From an uncultured Pirellula sp. (GTDB lineage Bacteria > Planctomycetota > Planctomycetia > Pirellulales > Pirellulaceae), in assembly GCA_903837255.1 (NCBI GenBank), contig CAILTZ010000178.1, forward strand, positions 1 to 8,294: a stretch of 8,294 nt of DNA, given 5' to 3'. The translations under genes and the position numbers were made by a program. Under the pieces are notes generated by a model, which did no database searches, was not told the DNA's origin, and worked only from the letters and a program-made list of their open reading frames with translations. Shown here piece after piece: positions 1-6,485 of the stretch (positions are counted from its first letter, which is position 1; every line of letters starts with the position of its first letter).

Positions 1-789
1 ATCATTCAGCAGGATTCCAGCACGCTCTTGAGAATCGCAATTGGTGGAACCTACTTATCCACCATGCTCCAAGTCTACATTGCTTTCCTCTTTGGAATCC
101 TTGGGCTTTTCGGAACCTCCCTCGCGCGATTCGAAGCACCCGAGCAGGAGCCAAAGGCATCACGTTCGCCAATCTTTGAGGTGGGTCCAATTATGGATGG
201 CCTACCGATCAATCCTAGAGACAAAGCATCTGCAATCCTAAGATCCTCAGGTATGGCAACCGTGCTGAGTTCTGCGGCGGTGATTCTTTCGTACTTGCTT
301 ATTACGATCATTAGCTTTTTACTAGGCAACCCGCTCCAGTCAGGCGAAGAAATCGAAATAAAGTCATTTAAGCACCTCGGTTTTCTTACAACCTCGGCGA
401 TGTTGCTAACGTATGTTTTCAACAATCTCAAATTTTCAATAGCACCATCGTGGAAGCGAATCGACCATTGGATCTTGCCCGTGATCGTCATGGCGGTTCT
501 ACTAGCATTTCGCACGCCACTTGGTCTCAGCTTGTCGGCAGGTCTAAGCGTCTTTGCTCTGGTCGCTTTGGTTTATTCAACGATCCAAAGTTTGATCGAT
601 AAGGATCTGTCCGTAAGAACTGCGAGCTTGATCTGGCTCGTGGGTATTGCAATGGCCGGAGGCTTGCTGGCCGTCTTGAGAAACGAATTTGGGCCCGTTG
701 GAATGCTCCTGACGGGCTCGCTCGTGGGGCTAGTCATGCTTCCTTTTTTCTCAACTGCCGCCGGTCTTCGACGAGCCCGTACGACGTAG
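1..789 (+). CDS. Polytopic membrane protein, C-terminal part (5' end outside window)
   Basis: The reading frame is open from base 1, so the gene begins before the window; 262 residues are visible, ending at TAG 787-789. The in-frame TTG at 28 is not convincing as a start because it falls just before a membrane segment and has no ribosome binding site. About seven hydrophobic stretches can be seen, near residues 22-40, 88-108, 126-142, 156-172, 177-195, 206-226 and 232-250 of the visible part. A hydrophilic loop of about 45 residues (42-87) lies between the first two. No catalytic motif, ATP-binding site or known signature is visible, and I do not recognise the family. It lies upstream of an ABC ATPase on the same strand, so it could be the permease end of another transporter. 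However, a 229-base gap with strong hairpins separates it from that operon, which argues against co-translation. The coding call is firm; the function is open. Confidence 0.7.
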   Translation: MIQQDSSTLLRIAIGGTYLSTMLQVYIAFLFGILGLFGTSLARFEAPEQEPKASRSPIFEVGPIMDGLPINPRDKASAILRSSGMATVLSSAAVILSYLLITIISFLLGNPLQSGEEIEIKSFKHLGFLTTSAMLLTYVFNNLKFSIAPSWKRIDHWILPVIVMAVLLAFRTPLGLSLSAGLSVFALVALVYSTIQSLIDKDLSVRTASLIWLVGIAMAGGLLAVLRNEFGPVGMLLTGSLVGLVMLPFFSTAAGLRRARTT

Positions 790-819
790 GGATCAATGTG
801 TCTCTGGCGAAGGGAAACA

Positions 820-850
820 GCCGGGATCTTTAGCAAGATCCACTACCGGC
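820..850 (+). terminator. Bulged hairpin after the membrane protein gene, possible terminator
   Basis: GGATCTT (824-830) and AAGATCC (835-841) form a perfect 7-bp stem with loop TAGC. It is extended by GCCG (820-823) pairing with CGGC (847-850) across a five-base bulge on the 3' side, giving 11 bp in total. It lies 30 bases after the stop codon at 789, a typical place for a transcription end. There is no T-run after it, so it is not a classical intrinsic terminator. It may instead stabilise the mRNA 3' end. Confidence 0.4.
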
Positions 851-863
851 TACTTGGCTGTTC

Positions 864-916
864 CATCAGCGGTTCATCAGCGGTCCCGGATTTTATACCG
901 CTGATGTGCGCTGATG
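864..916. repeat. Nested palindrome, REP-like intergenic element
   Basis: CATCAGCGG occurs at 864-872 and again at 875-883, followed by the inverse CCGCTGATG at 898-906 and CGCTGATG at 909-916. The inner arms pair perfectly over 9 bp around a 14-base AT-containing loop (884-897). The outer arms pair over 8 bp, with a small internal loop (872-874 against 907-908) between the two stems. The whole can therefore fold into one 53-nt hairpin with 17 bp. The spaced direct repeats on both arms are typical of interspersed palindromic repeats rather than of a simple terminator. Whether it is repeated elsewhere in the genome cannot be seen here. Confidence 0.6.
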
Positions 917-1018
917 GTAGCCCTTGGCGAGAAACTCCCTGCGATCCTTAGGGCTTTCCCGAAAGAAGATTTTCTATTCCAATACCAAGATCACCTTCTG
1001 CCAAACGAAGTAACCGCT

Positions 1019-1918
1019 ATGAAACTGACGATCGAAAATTTAAGCAAAACCTATGCTGGGGGGGTTCGAGCCCTAGACAACGTTTCCCTGACAATCCACT
1101 CTGGAATGTTCGGTCTGCTTGGTCCAAACGGAGCGGGCAAGTCCACTCTGATGAGGACGCTGGCGACCCTCCAAGAAGCCGACTCGGGTCGTGCAATTCT
1201 CGAAGGAACTCCGATTTCTCCACGGATCGATGTGCTCGAGGAAAAAACCACCATTCGAAAATTACTGGGGTACCTTCCCCAGGAATTCGGCGTGTATCCT
1301 CGCACCAGCGCCGTGAAACTCCTGAGCCATCTAGCTGCCCTCAAAGGGGTCGGTTCCAATAGCAAAGAGCGACTCGAAGTCGTCAATTCCCTGCTCGAAC
1401 GGGTCAATCTAGCCGAACATCGCAACAAGTCTGTTAGCAATTACTCCGGTGGAATGCGGCAACGCTTTGGGATTGCCCAAGCTCTCCTGGGGGACCCGCA
1501 ACTGCTCATCGTCGACGAACCAACCGCAGGGCTAGACCCAGGCGAACGCAATCGTTTTTACAACCTCCTTGCCGAAGTCGGCGAGAATATCATCGTCATC
1601 CTCTCGACGCACATCGTCCAAGATGTTAAAGAACTCTGCACCAATATGGCGATCATCGATAAAGGCCGACTGCTTGCAAGCGGTTCGCCAGCCGATGCCG
1701 AATCGCAGCTTGAGGGCAAGGTTTGGTCCAAATCGATGAGCAAGCAAGAGCTCAGCAACCGAACTTGGGATTACCCAATTCTCTCGACCAAACTTGTTGG
1801 CGGATTGCCCTCGGTTCGAATCTACAGCGTAGGTCACCCAGCGGGAGACTGGCAACCTGTCGAACCGGACCTCGAAGATGTCTTTTTCTCGAAGCTCTCC
1901 GGTGTGCTTGCGGGTTGA
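1019..1918 (+). CDS. ABC transporter ATP-binding protein (ABC-2 type partner)
   Basis: This is the cytoplasmic ATPase that powers the adjacent permease. In 299 residues it shows all nucleotide-binding motifs in order: Walker A GPNGAGKST (35-43), Q-loop glutamine 88 in YLPQEFG, signature YSGGM (142-146, a variant of LSGGQ), Walker B LLIVDEP (162-168) with catalytic Glu167, and the H-loop His198 in STHIV. A C-terminal tail of about 70 residues follows the ATPase core, as in many ATPases of the drug/peptide exporter (CcmA/YadG-like) group. I chose ATG 1019 because MKLTIENLSKTYAGG is the usual first strand of the domain. The ATG at 914 would add 35 unrelated residues. The ribosome binding site is weak (GAAG about 10 bases upstream). 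The next gene starts 53 bases after the stop on the same strand, so the two are probably one operon. The substrate cannot be told from this subunit. Confidence 0.93.
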   Translation: MKLTIENLSKTYAGGVRALDNVSLTIHSGMFGLLGPNGAGKSTLMRTLATLQEADSGRAILEGTPISPRIDVLEEKTTIRKLLGYLPQEFGVYPRTSAVKLLSHLAALKGVGSNSKERLEVVNSLLERVNLAEHRNKSVSNYSGGMRQRFGIAQALLGDPQLLIVDEPTAGLDPGERNRFYNLLAEVGENIIVILSTHIVQDVKELCTNMAIIDKGRLLASGSPADAESQLEGKVWSKSMSKQELSNRTWDYPILSTKLVGGLPSVRIYSVGHPAGDWQPVEPDLEDVFFSKLSGVLAG

Positions 1919-1971
1919 GCAAGCGCTCTCTTTTCATTGAACGAGTAGCCGCAAGGCAAACACAATAAACT

Positions 1972-4900
1972 ATGTTTAGCGAATTCTTTCGTTTCGAATT
2001 GTCCTATTGGCTGCGAGGATGGATGGTCTACATCTTCTTCGCAGTAATCGCGTTGCTTTTCGGGCTTGCGGCTGGTTCCGATGTGGTCACGGTTGCCGGG
2101 GTGGGTGGAAACACTCTGCGCAATTCACCGTATTCGGTCGCCATGTGGTATGCTGGCGCAAGCCTGATCACAGCGTTCATGGCCGCTGCGATTTACGACT
2201 CCTCGGCTTCGCGTGATTTTTCTAGTAAGATGTCGGACATCCTGTTCAGCAAACCGCTTGGTAAGTGGGGCTTTTTGCTGGGTCGATTTGTCGGCGCCTC
2301 GGTAGCGGCCCTTATCCCAGCCGTCGGTATCGGCATTGGCATTTTGCTTGCCCAACTCTTCAATGGATCCGACCCCGAGCGTTGGGGACCGGTTGCCTTC
2401 TGGCACCATTGGCAACCGTTTTTGATCTTCGTCATTCCCAACACCTTGATCTTTGGCGCGTTGGTCTTTGCCATCGCGAGCGTGACACGAAACACTCTCT
2501 ACTCGTTTCTGTCGCTGCTGGTGGTGCTGGCGCTTTATGGCATCACCCAAGGGATTGCAGGTCAACTCGACTACGAAGGCCTTGCGGCATGGACCGACCC
2601 GTTCGGTTCGGCTCCCTTTGATCAAGCGACCAAGTACTGGACCGTTAGCGATCGCAATACACGTGGGATCCCTGTGACATCGCTGCTGATTGGAAATCGA
2701 ATCCTCTGGTTATCCATCGCAGCGATTGTTTTCTGCATTGCCGGAAAGCGATTTCGCTTTGAGTCATCATCGGCAGCGTCCAAAACAGACAGGCTCGCCA
2801 ATCCCCCGGTCCGGGAAAGTCTTCCGGGGGCATCCGTAGGCCAGAGCCCTGTTTTGAATGTGTCGTCGCTCAAGCAAGCACAGGCACCGAATTGGTGGAC
2901 TCAGTTTTTCTCCAGCTTGGCTTCCGATCTCTCGGCGGTTGTCTTCAGCAAAACCTTTATCATTATCCTGGGCTTTACCCTCATCAACGTCGGTTTCAGC
3001 CTTGCACTAGGTTCTGCCAGTCTCTTTGGTAGCTCCTCATTTCCGGTAACTTACAACGTGGTCGAGCAGGTCTCTGGCAGCTTGCTGATTTTGCCAATCG
3101 CCTTGATCACCTACTTTACCGGAGTGCTGGTCTGGCGGGATCGCGACAGTCGATTCCACGAGATCCTCGGCGCGACGCCGACCCCCAATAGCGTCTTTGC
3201 GGCCTCTCGCTGGGTTTCCATGCTGATCCTTCTTGTGAGCGTTCTGATTCTTGGGATCTGCATCGGAGTGTTCTATCAGTGGACCCAAGGTTTCTATCGA
3301 TTTCAAATCGGCGTATACGTTCAGGAGCTCGTTGGCCTTACGGGTTTGGGACTGCTGTTCTTGATGGTTGTCAGTTTTCTTGCTCACACCATCGCACCGA
3401 ACAAGTACGTTGGCTACTCGCTCTTCATTTTGTTTATCATCGTCAACGGTCGGATTTGGTCCCTATTGCGATGGGAGACTCTTCTGTTTCGCTTTGGATC
3501 CTTGCCCCAGCACACCTATTCCGACATGTTTGGGATCGCCCCTTACAAGCCTGGTCTCTTAGCCTTCGGAACCTATTGGTTGTTGGTCTCTGGAGTTTTG
3601 ATTTGGCTTTCAAGTGCGATCATGCACCGAGGGGTCTCGAAACGACTAAAAGAACGCTTGCGAATCATGCTAAGCGAACTTTCGCTAAAAAACACTATGA
3701 TCCCTACCGTGATCGCTGCGGGGGCCCTGGGCATGGGCTGCTGGCTAGCTTACAACACTATGGTCATCAACAAACTCTACGGGCCGACTCAACGAGAGCA
3801 AATGCAGGTCCAGTACGAGAAAACATACTCGGGAATCGCTGGCACGCTTCAGCCTAAAATCCAGTCGATCCAGTACAAGATCGATATCTTTCCCGAGACT
3901 CGCAACCTCAAAATGCAAGCGACCCAAACGATCACCAACAAAGGTGATCAATCCATCGACAAGTTTTATTTGAATGTCTCCCCAGACTTTGAGACTCAGA
4001 TCAGCATCCCCCGCGTTCAGCTCGAAAAGGATGATGACCAACTCATGATTCGCACCTACCGCGTCGATCCCCCCATGCAACCTGGCGAGACGCTCGATAT
4101 GCAATACACGATCGAGAGCAAAACGCGTGGGATCGAGAACGAGGTCAGCAATTCGCAGCTTGTTCAAAACGGCACGTTCTTCAACAACGGCATCGCACCA
4201 AGCTTTGGTTTTGATGACAACAGAAGAATCGTCGTGCCGCGGAGACGTAAGCTCAACGGATTGGAACCAATCGACCCCTTGCCAGAACTCAAACGCGATT
4301 GCGATGCAACCTGCAATGTCCACTATATCTCCAACGACTCCGACTGGGTTACAGTCGAGACGGTCATCAGCACCTCCGAGGACCAAATCGCAGTCGCCCC
4401 TGGATCGCTGGTCGAAGAGTGGAAGGAAGCTGGCCGGAATTACTACCGCTATCGCGTTGACCACCCATCGCTGAACTTTTATTCGTTTATCTCGGCCAGA
4501 TACGAGGTCGAACGAGGCAAAGTCGGCGACGTTGATACCGAGGTCTACTACCACAAAGAGCACGCTTGGAATGTTCCCAAAATGTCCAAGGCGATTGCAG
4601 ATACCCTCGAGTACTGCTCGCAGGAATTTGGTCCTTATAAACACAAACAAGCGCGTATCATCGAGTTCCCACGCGTGGCAAGTTTCGCCCAAGCCTTCCC
4701 GGGGACCATGCCCTATTCAGAATCGATCGGATTCATCGCCAACCTCGAAAAGCCAGATGATATCGACATGGTCACCTACGTCGTCGCTCACGAAATGGGG
4801 CACCAATGGTGGGCACACCAAGTCATCGGGGCCAAGATCCAAGGAGCCACGCTTCTATCGGAAACCCTGGCCCAATACACCGCCTTGATGGTCATGCGAA

Positions 4901-5577
4901 AAACCTATGGGGATGACATGATGCACAAGTTCTTCCGGTATGAAATGGATCAGTACCTGCGAGCACGCGGAAGCGAGCAGCTCAAGGAACGACCTTTGAT
5001 GAATGTCGAACTAACCCAAGGTTACATCCATTATCAAAAAGGTGGACTGGCTCTGTATTACCTCGCTGAAATGATTGGTGAGCAGCGGATCAACGCGGCC
5101 CTGAAACAACTCATCGAGCAGTACGCCTACAAAGGCCCCCCCTACCCTAACGCTTATGCGCTGGTCGATCGGTTGCGTGAGCAGACTCCCGAGGAACTGC
5201 GTTACCTGATCACCGACCTATTCGAAGACATCACGCTCTTCGAGAACAAAACCCTCGAAGCGACCGCAGAGAAACAACCGGATGCTAAATACCTGGTGCG
5301 TATCAAAGTGGAATGCGCCAAGAAGAAAGCCGACGAAAAGGGGGAAGAATCCGACGCTTCTATGGACGACTTCCTAGAAATCGGGGCTTATGCGAAACCA
5401 GAATCCGGCAAGCGTTACGGAAAACAACTTTATCGACAGCGAGTTCAGCTCACCGCTGGTAAGCACGATTTGGAATTCGTCGTGGATCAGTTGCCCTATC
5501 AAGCTGGCATCGACCCGAGAAATCTTCTTATCGATAAGGTCCCAGCGGACAACCTCAAGAAGGTGACGCTTAAGTAA
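1972..5577 (+). CDS. ABC-2 permease fused to M1-family aminopeptidase
   Basis: This 1201-residue protein joins an ABC-2 type permease to a zinc metallopeptidase. Residues 1-600 hold about 12-13 membrane segments in two halves (around 18-257 and 329-596), separated by a polar linker (264-310). The halves look like an internal duplication: the RDFSS...ILFSKP stretch at 81-95 matches RDRDS...ILGATP at 389-403 at a constant offset of 308. Residues from about 620 form an M1 peptidase: HEMGH at 940-944 (zinc ligands His940 and His944, base Glu941), third ligand Glu964 in LLSETLAQY, and Tyr1021 in YQKG as the likely transition-state tyrosine. The usual GAMEN is replaced by PYSES, with Glu917 at the fitting place. 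A beta-rich C-terminal domain of about 70 residues ends the protein. The peptidase follows the last membrane segment and probably faces the periplasm. The start is ATG 1972, with AAGG 15 bases upstream. Such fusions are known from Bacteroidetes and planctomycetes; their substrate is not established to my knowledge. Confidence 0.92.
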   Translation: MFSEFFRFELSYWLRGWMVYIFFAVIALLFGLAAGSDVVTVAGVGGNTLRNSPYSVAMWYAGASLITAFMAAAIYDSSASRDFSSKMSDILFSKPLGKWGFLLGRFVGASVAALIPAVGIGIGILLAQLFNGSDPERWGPVAFWHHWQPFLIFVIPNTLIFGALVFAIASVTRNTLYSFLSLLVVLALYGITQGIAGQLDYEGLAAWTDPFGSAPFDQATKYWTVSDRNTRGIPVTSLLIGNRILWLSIAAIVFCIAGKRFRFESSSAASKTDRLANPPVRESLPGASVGQSPVLNVSSLKQAQAPNWWTQFFSSLASDLSAVVFSKTFIIILGFTLINVGFSLALGSASLFGSSSFPVTYNVVEQVSGSLLILPIALITYFTGVLVWRDRDSRFHEILGATPTPNSVFAASRWVSMLILLVSVLILGICIGVFYQWTQGFYRFQIGVYVQELVGLTGLGLLFLMVVSFLAHTIAPNKYVGYSLFILFIIVNGRIWSLLRWETLLFRFGSLPQHTYSDMFGIAPYKPGLLAFGTYWLLVSGVLIWLSSAIMHRGVSKRLKERLRIMLSELSLKNTMIPTVIAAGALGMGCWLAYNTMVINKLYGPTQREQMQVQYEKTYSGIAGTLQPKIQSIQYKIDIFPETRNLKMQATQTITNKGDQSIDKFYLNVSPDFETQISIPRVQLEKDDDQLMIRTYRVDPPMQPGETLDMQYTIESKTRGIENEVSNSQLVQNGTFFNNGIAPSFGFDDNRRIVVPRRRKLNGLEPIDPLPELKRDCDATCNVHYISNDSDWVTVETVISTSEDQIAVAPGSLVEEWKEAGRNYYRYRVDHPSLNFYSFISARYEVERGKVGDVDTEVYYHKEHAWNVPKMSKAIADTLEYCSQEFGPYKHKQARIIEFPRVASFAQAFPGTMPYSESIGFIANLEKPDDIDMVTYVVAHEMGHQWWAHQVIGAKIQGATLLSETLAQYTALMVMRKTYGDDMMHKFFRYEMDQYLRARGSEQLKERPLMNVELTQGYIHYQKGGLALYYLAEMIGEQRINAALKQLIEQYAYKGPPYPNAYALVDRLREQTPEELRYLITDLFEDITLFENKTLEATAEKQPDAKYLVRIKVECAKKKADEKGEESDASMDDFLEIGAYAKPESGKRYGKQLYRQRVQLTAGKHDLEFVVDQLPYQAGIDPRNLLIDKVPADNLKKVTLK

Positions 5578-5588
5578 TGTCGCAATTC

Positions 5589-5651
5589 TGATCCGACTGA
5601 TCCGACTGATCCGACTGATCCGACCGATCCGACCGATCCGACCGATCGGTC
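5589..5651. repeat. 9-bp tandem repeat array between convergent genes
   Basis: Four perfect units TGATCCGAC (5589-5624) are followed by two units CGATCCGAC (5625-5642) and one decayed unit CGATCGGTC (5643-5651). The array fills almost the whole 72-base gap between the stop of the permease-peptidase gene (5577) and the stop of phnX on the other strand (5650-5652). The split between T-type and C-type units suggests expansion by copying of neighbouring units. Nine bases is a multiple of three, but the array lies outside both reading frames. It is a candidate variable-number repeat. Confidence 0.85.
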
Positions 5652-5660
5652 AGATTCTTT
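5637..5660 (+). terminator. Possible terminator hairpin at the end of the repeat array
   Basis: GACCGATCGGTC (5640-5651) is a perfect palindrome. With flanking bases it forms a 7-bp stem, including one mismatch, around the loop GATC (5637-5654), and TTCTTT follows at 5655-5660. For transcripts of the permease-peptidase gene this is a reasonable terminator shape, though the stem is short. It overlaps the last codons of phnX on the opposite strand. The call is tentative. Confidence 0.3.
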
Positions 5661-6450
5661 GGATATCGGCCACGGAGCGCACGACCATGTGAGCTCCTTG
5701 GGAGAGGAAACTCTCAGCAATCCTCTCCAATCGCTCTTCCAACTCGCTCTCGGGCAGCGACTCACAGGCTGCTCGGTCTAGCCCAAGAGCATTTCCGGTC
5801 TGCGCTACGGCGATCGTCCAGCATCCGGCATGCAGCCCGGACTGAATTCCTGCAATCGAATCGTCGACCACTGCAAGCTTGGACATTGGATATAGACCGA
5901 GCTTCTCGGCGGCTCGAAAGACTTGCCAAGGTGCAGGCCGACCCGCTGCGACCTCGTCGGAACAGACCGTGACCTCCGGCAAGTAACCTTGTGCAGCCGC
6001 CAACGGCTCGACGACATCCATCAGTTCACGGGTGTAGCCGGTCGTCGAACCAATCCTGAGTCCCAGTTGTTGCAGCCCCAGGACGGCTTGCGTCACCCCA
6101 GGAATAACCTCCGAGTGGTAGGCCAAAACACTTTTTTGCAACGGCAAAAAGTTCGAATAAAGATCCTCGACGTCCTCTTCCCGAGAGGGTCTTGCGAACC
6201 GCTGTTGCCATTGCTTTTGGATTCGATCCATCTGGAGCATCAAGCGGATGTGATCGATCTTGGCTTGGCCCATCGGCCCGCGAGCCTCGGCCTCGCTGAC
6301 CTCGATCCCGATCTCTTCAAACACCGCGCGGAAGACACGGACGGGAGCCAAGCTCCCGTAATCGATCGTCGTTCCAGCCCAGTCCAATACAATCCCTCGA
6401 AGATCCTTGATCGAGAAACCTGCTGAAGCTGACCGCCAAATATTCGTCAT
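5650..6450 (-). CDS. phnX: Phosphonoacetaldehyde hydrolase (phosphonatase)
   Basis: PhnX is a cytoplasmic HAD-superfamily enzyme that hydrolyses phosphonoacetaldehyde to acetaldehyde and phosphate, the C-P bond cleavage step of 2-aminoethylphosphonate use. The 266-residue product has the family's usual length and motifs: nucleophile Asp23 in LDWAGTTIDYGS, the Schiff-base lysine Lys64 in GPMGQAKIDHI (equivalent to Lys53 of the Bacillus cereus enzyme), motif II GSTTGY (134-139), AGRPAPW (169-175) with Arg171, and the magnesium-binding VVDDSIAG (194-201). The Schiff-base lysine separates true phosphonatase from the PhnX-like family. I chose ATG 6448-6450 over the in-frame ATG at 6510 because it gives the normal N-terminus, leaves a 35-base gap after the upstream gene instead of an overlap, and has a GGAAAAGGG site just before it. 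It is the last gene of a likely two-gene unit with the FAD oxidoreductase. Its stop codon touches the tandem repeat array. Confidence 0.93.
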   Translation of the reverse strand: MTNIWRSASAGFSIKDLRGIVLDWAGTTIDYGSLAPVRVFRAVFEEIGIEVSEAEARGPMGQAKIDHIRLMLQMDRIQKQWQQRFARPSREEDVEDLYSNFLPLQKSVLAYHSEVIPGVTQAVLGLQQLGLRIGSTTGYTRELMDVVEPLAAAQGYLPEVTVCSDEVAAGRPAPWQVFRAAEKLGLYPMSKLAVVDDSIAGIQSGLHAGCWTIAVAQTGNALGLDRAACESLPESELEERLERIAESFLSQGAHMVVRSVADIQRI

Positions 6451-6485
6451 GTGAAACCCTTTTCCGTAAGTAGGTGGGAGTCCAA

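Larger units (their letters stand above)
790..1018. other. Intergenic region between membrane protein and ABC ATPase genes
   Basis: This 229-base gap carries the hairpin at 820-850 and the nested palindrome at 864-916. The remaining 102 bases (917-1018) show no clear sigma70-type promoter: TTGGCG at 924-929 has only a poor -10 candidate 17 bases later. The frame of the downstream ATPase stays open back to an ATG at 914, but that ATG lies in the right arm of the palindrome, and the 35 extra residues do not resemble the start of an ABC ATPase. I read the region as non-coding, probably holding the promoter of the ABC operon. Confidence 0.5.

Noticed and set aside
914..1018. N-terminal extension of the ABC ATPase from the ATG at 914
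   Set aside because: The extra 35 residues do not resemble an ABC ATPase start, the ATG lies in the arm of a palindrome, and MKLTIENLSK at 1019 is the normal beginning of the domain.
3745..4692. 315-residue open frame on the minus strand opposite the peptidase domain
   Set aside because: It lies wholly within the well-supported permease-peptidase gene, has no recognisable motif or ribosome binding site, and is explained by codon bias of the real gene.
5589..5651. CRISPR array
   Set aside because: The units are 9 bp, directly adjacent and without spacers, so this is a simple tandem repeat.
5499..5765. Minus-strand frame with repeated Gly-Ser-Val over the tandem array
   Set aside because: The pattern comes only from translating the 9-bp repeat; the frame overlaps the ends of two real genes in other frames.
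5923..6426. 167-residue open frame on the plus strand opposite phnX
   Set aside because: It is antisense to a gene with intact catalytic motifs and shows no protein features of its own.
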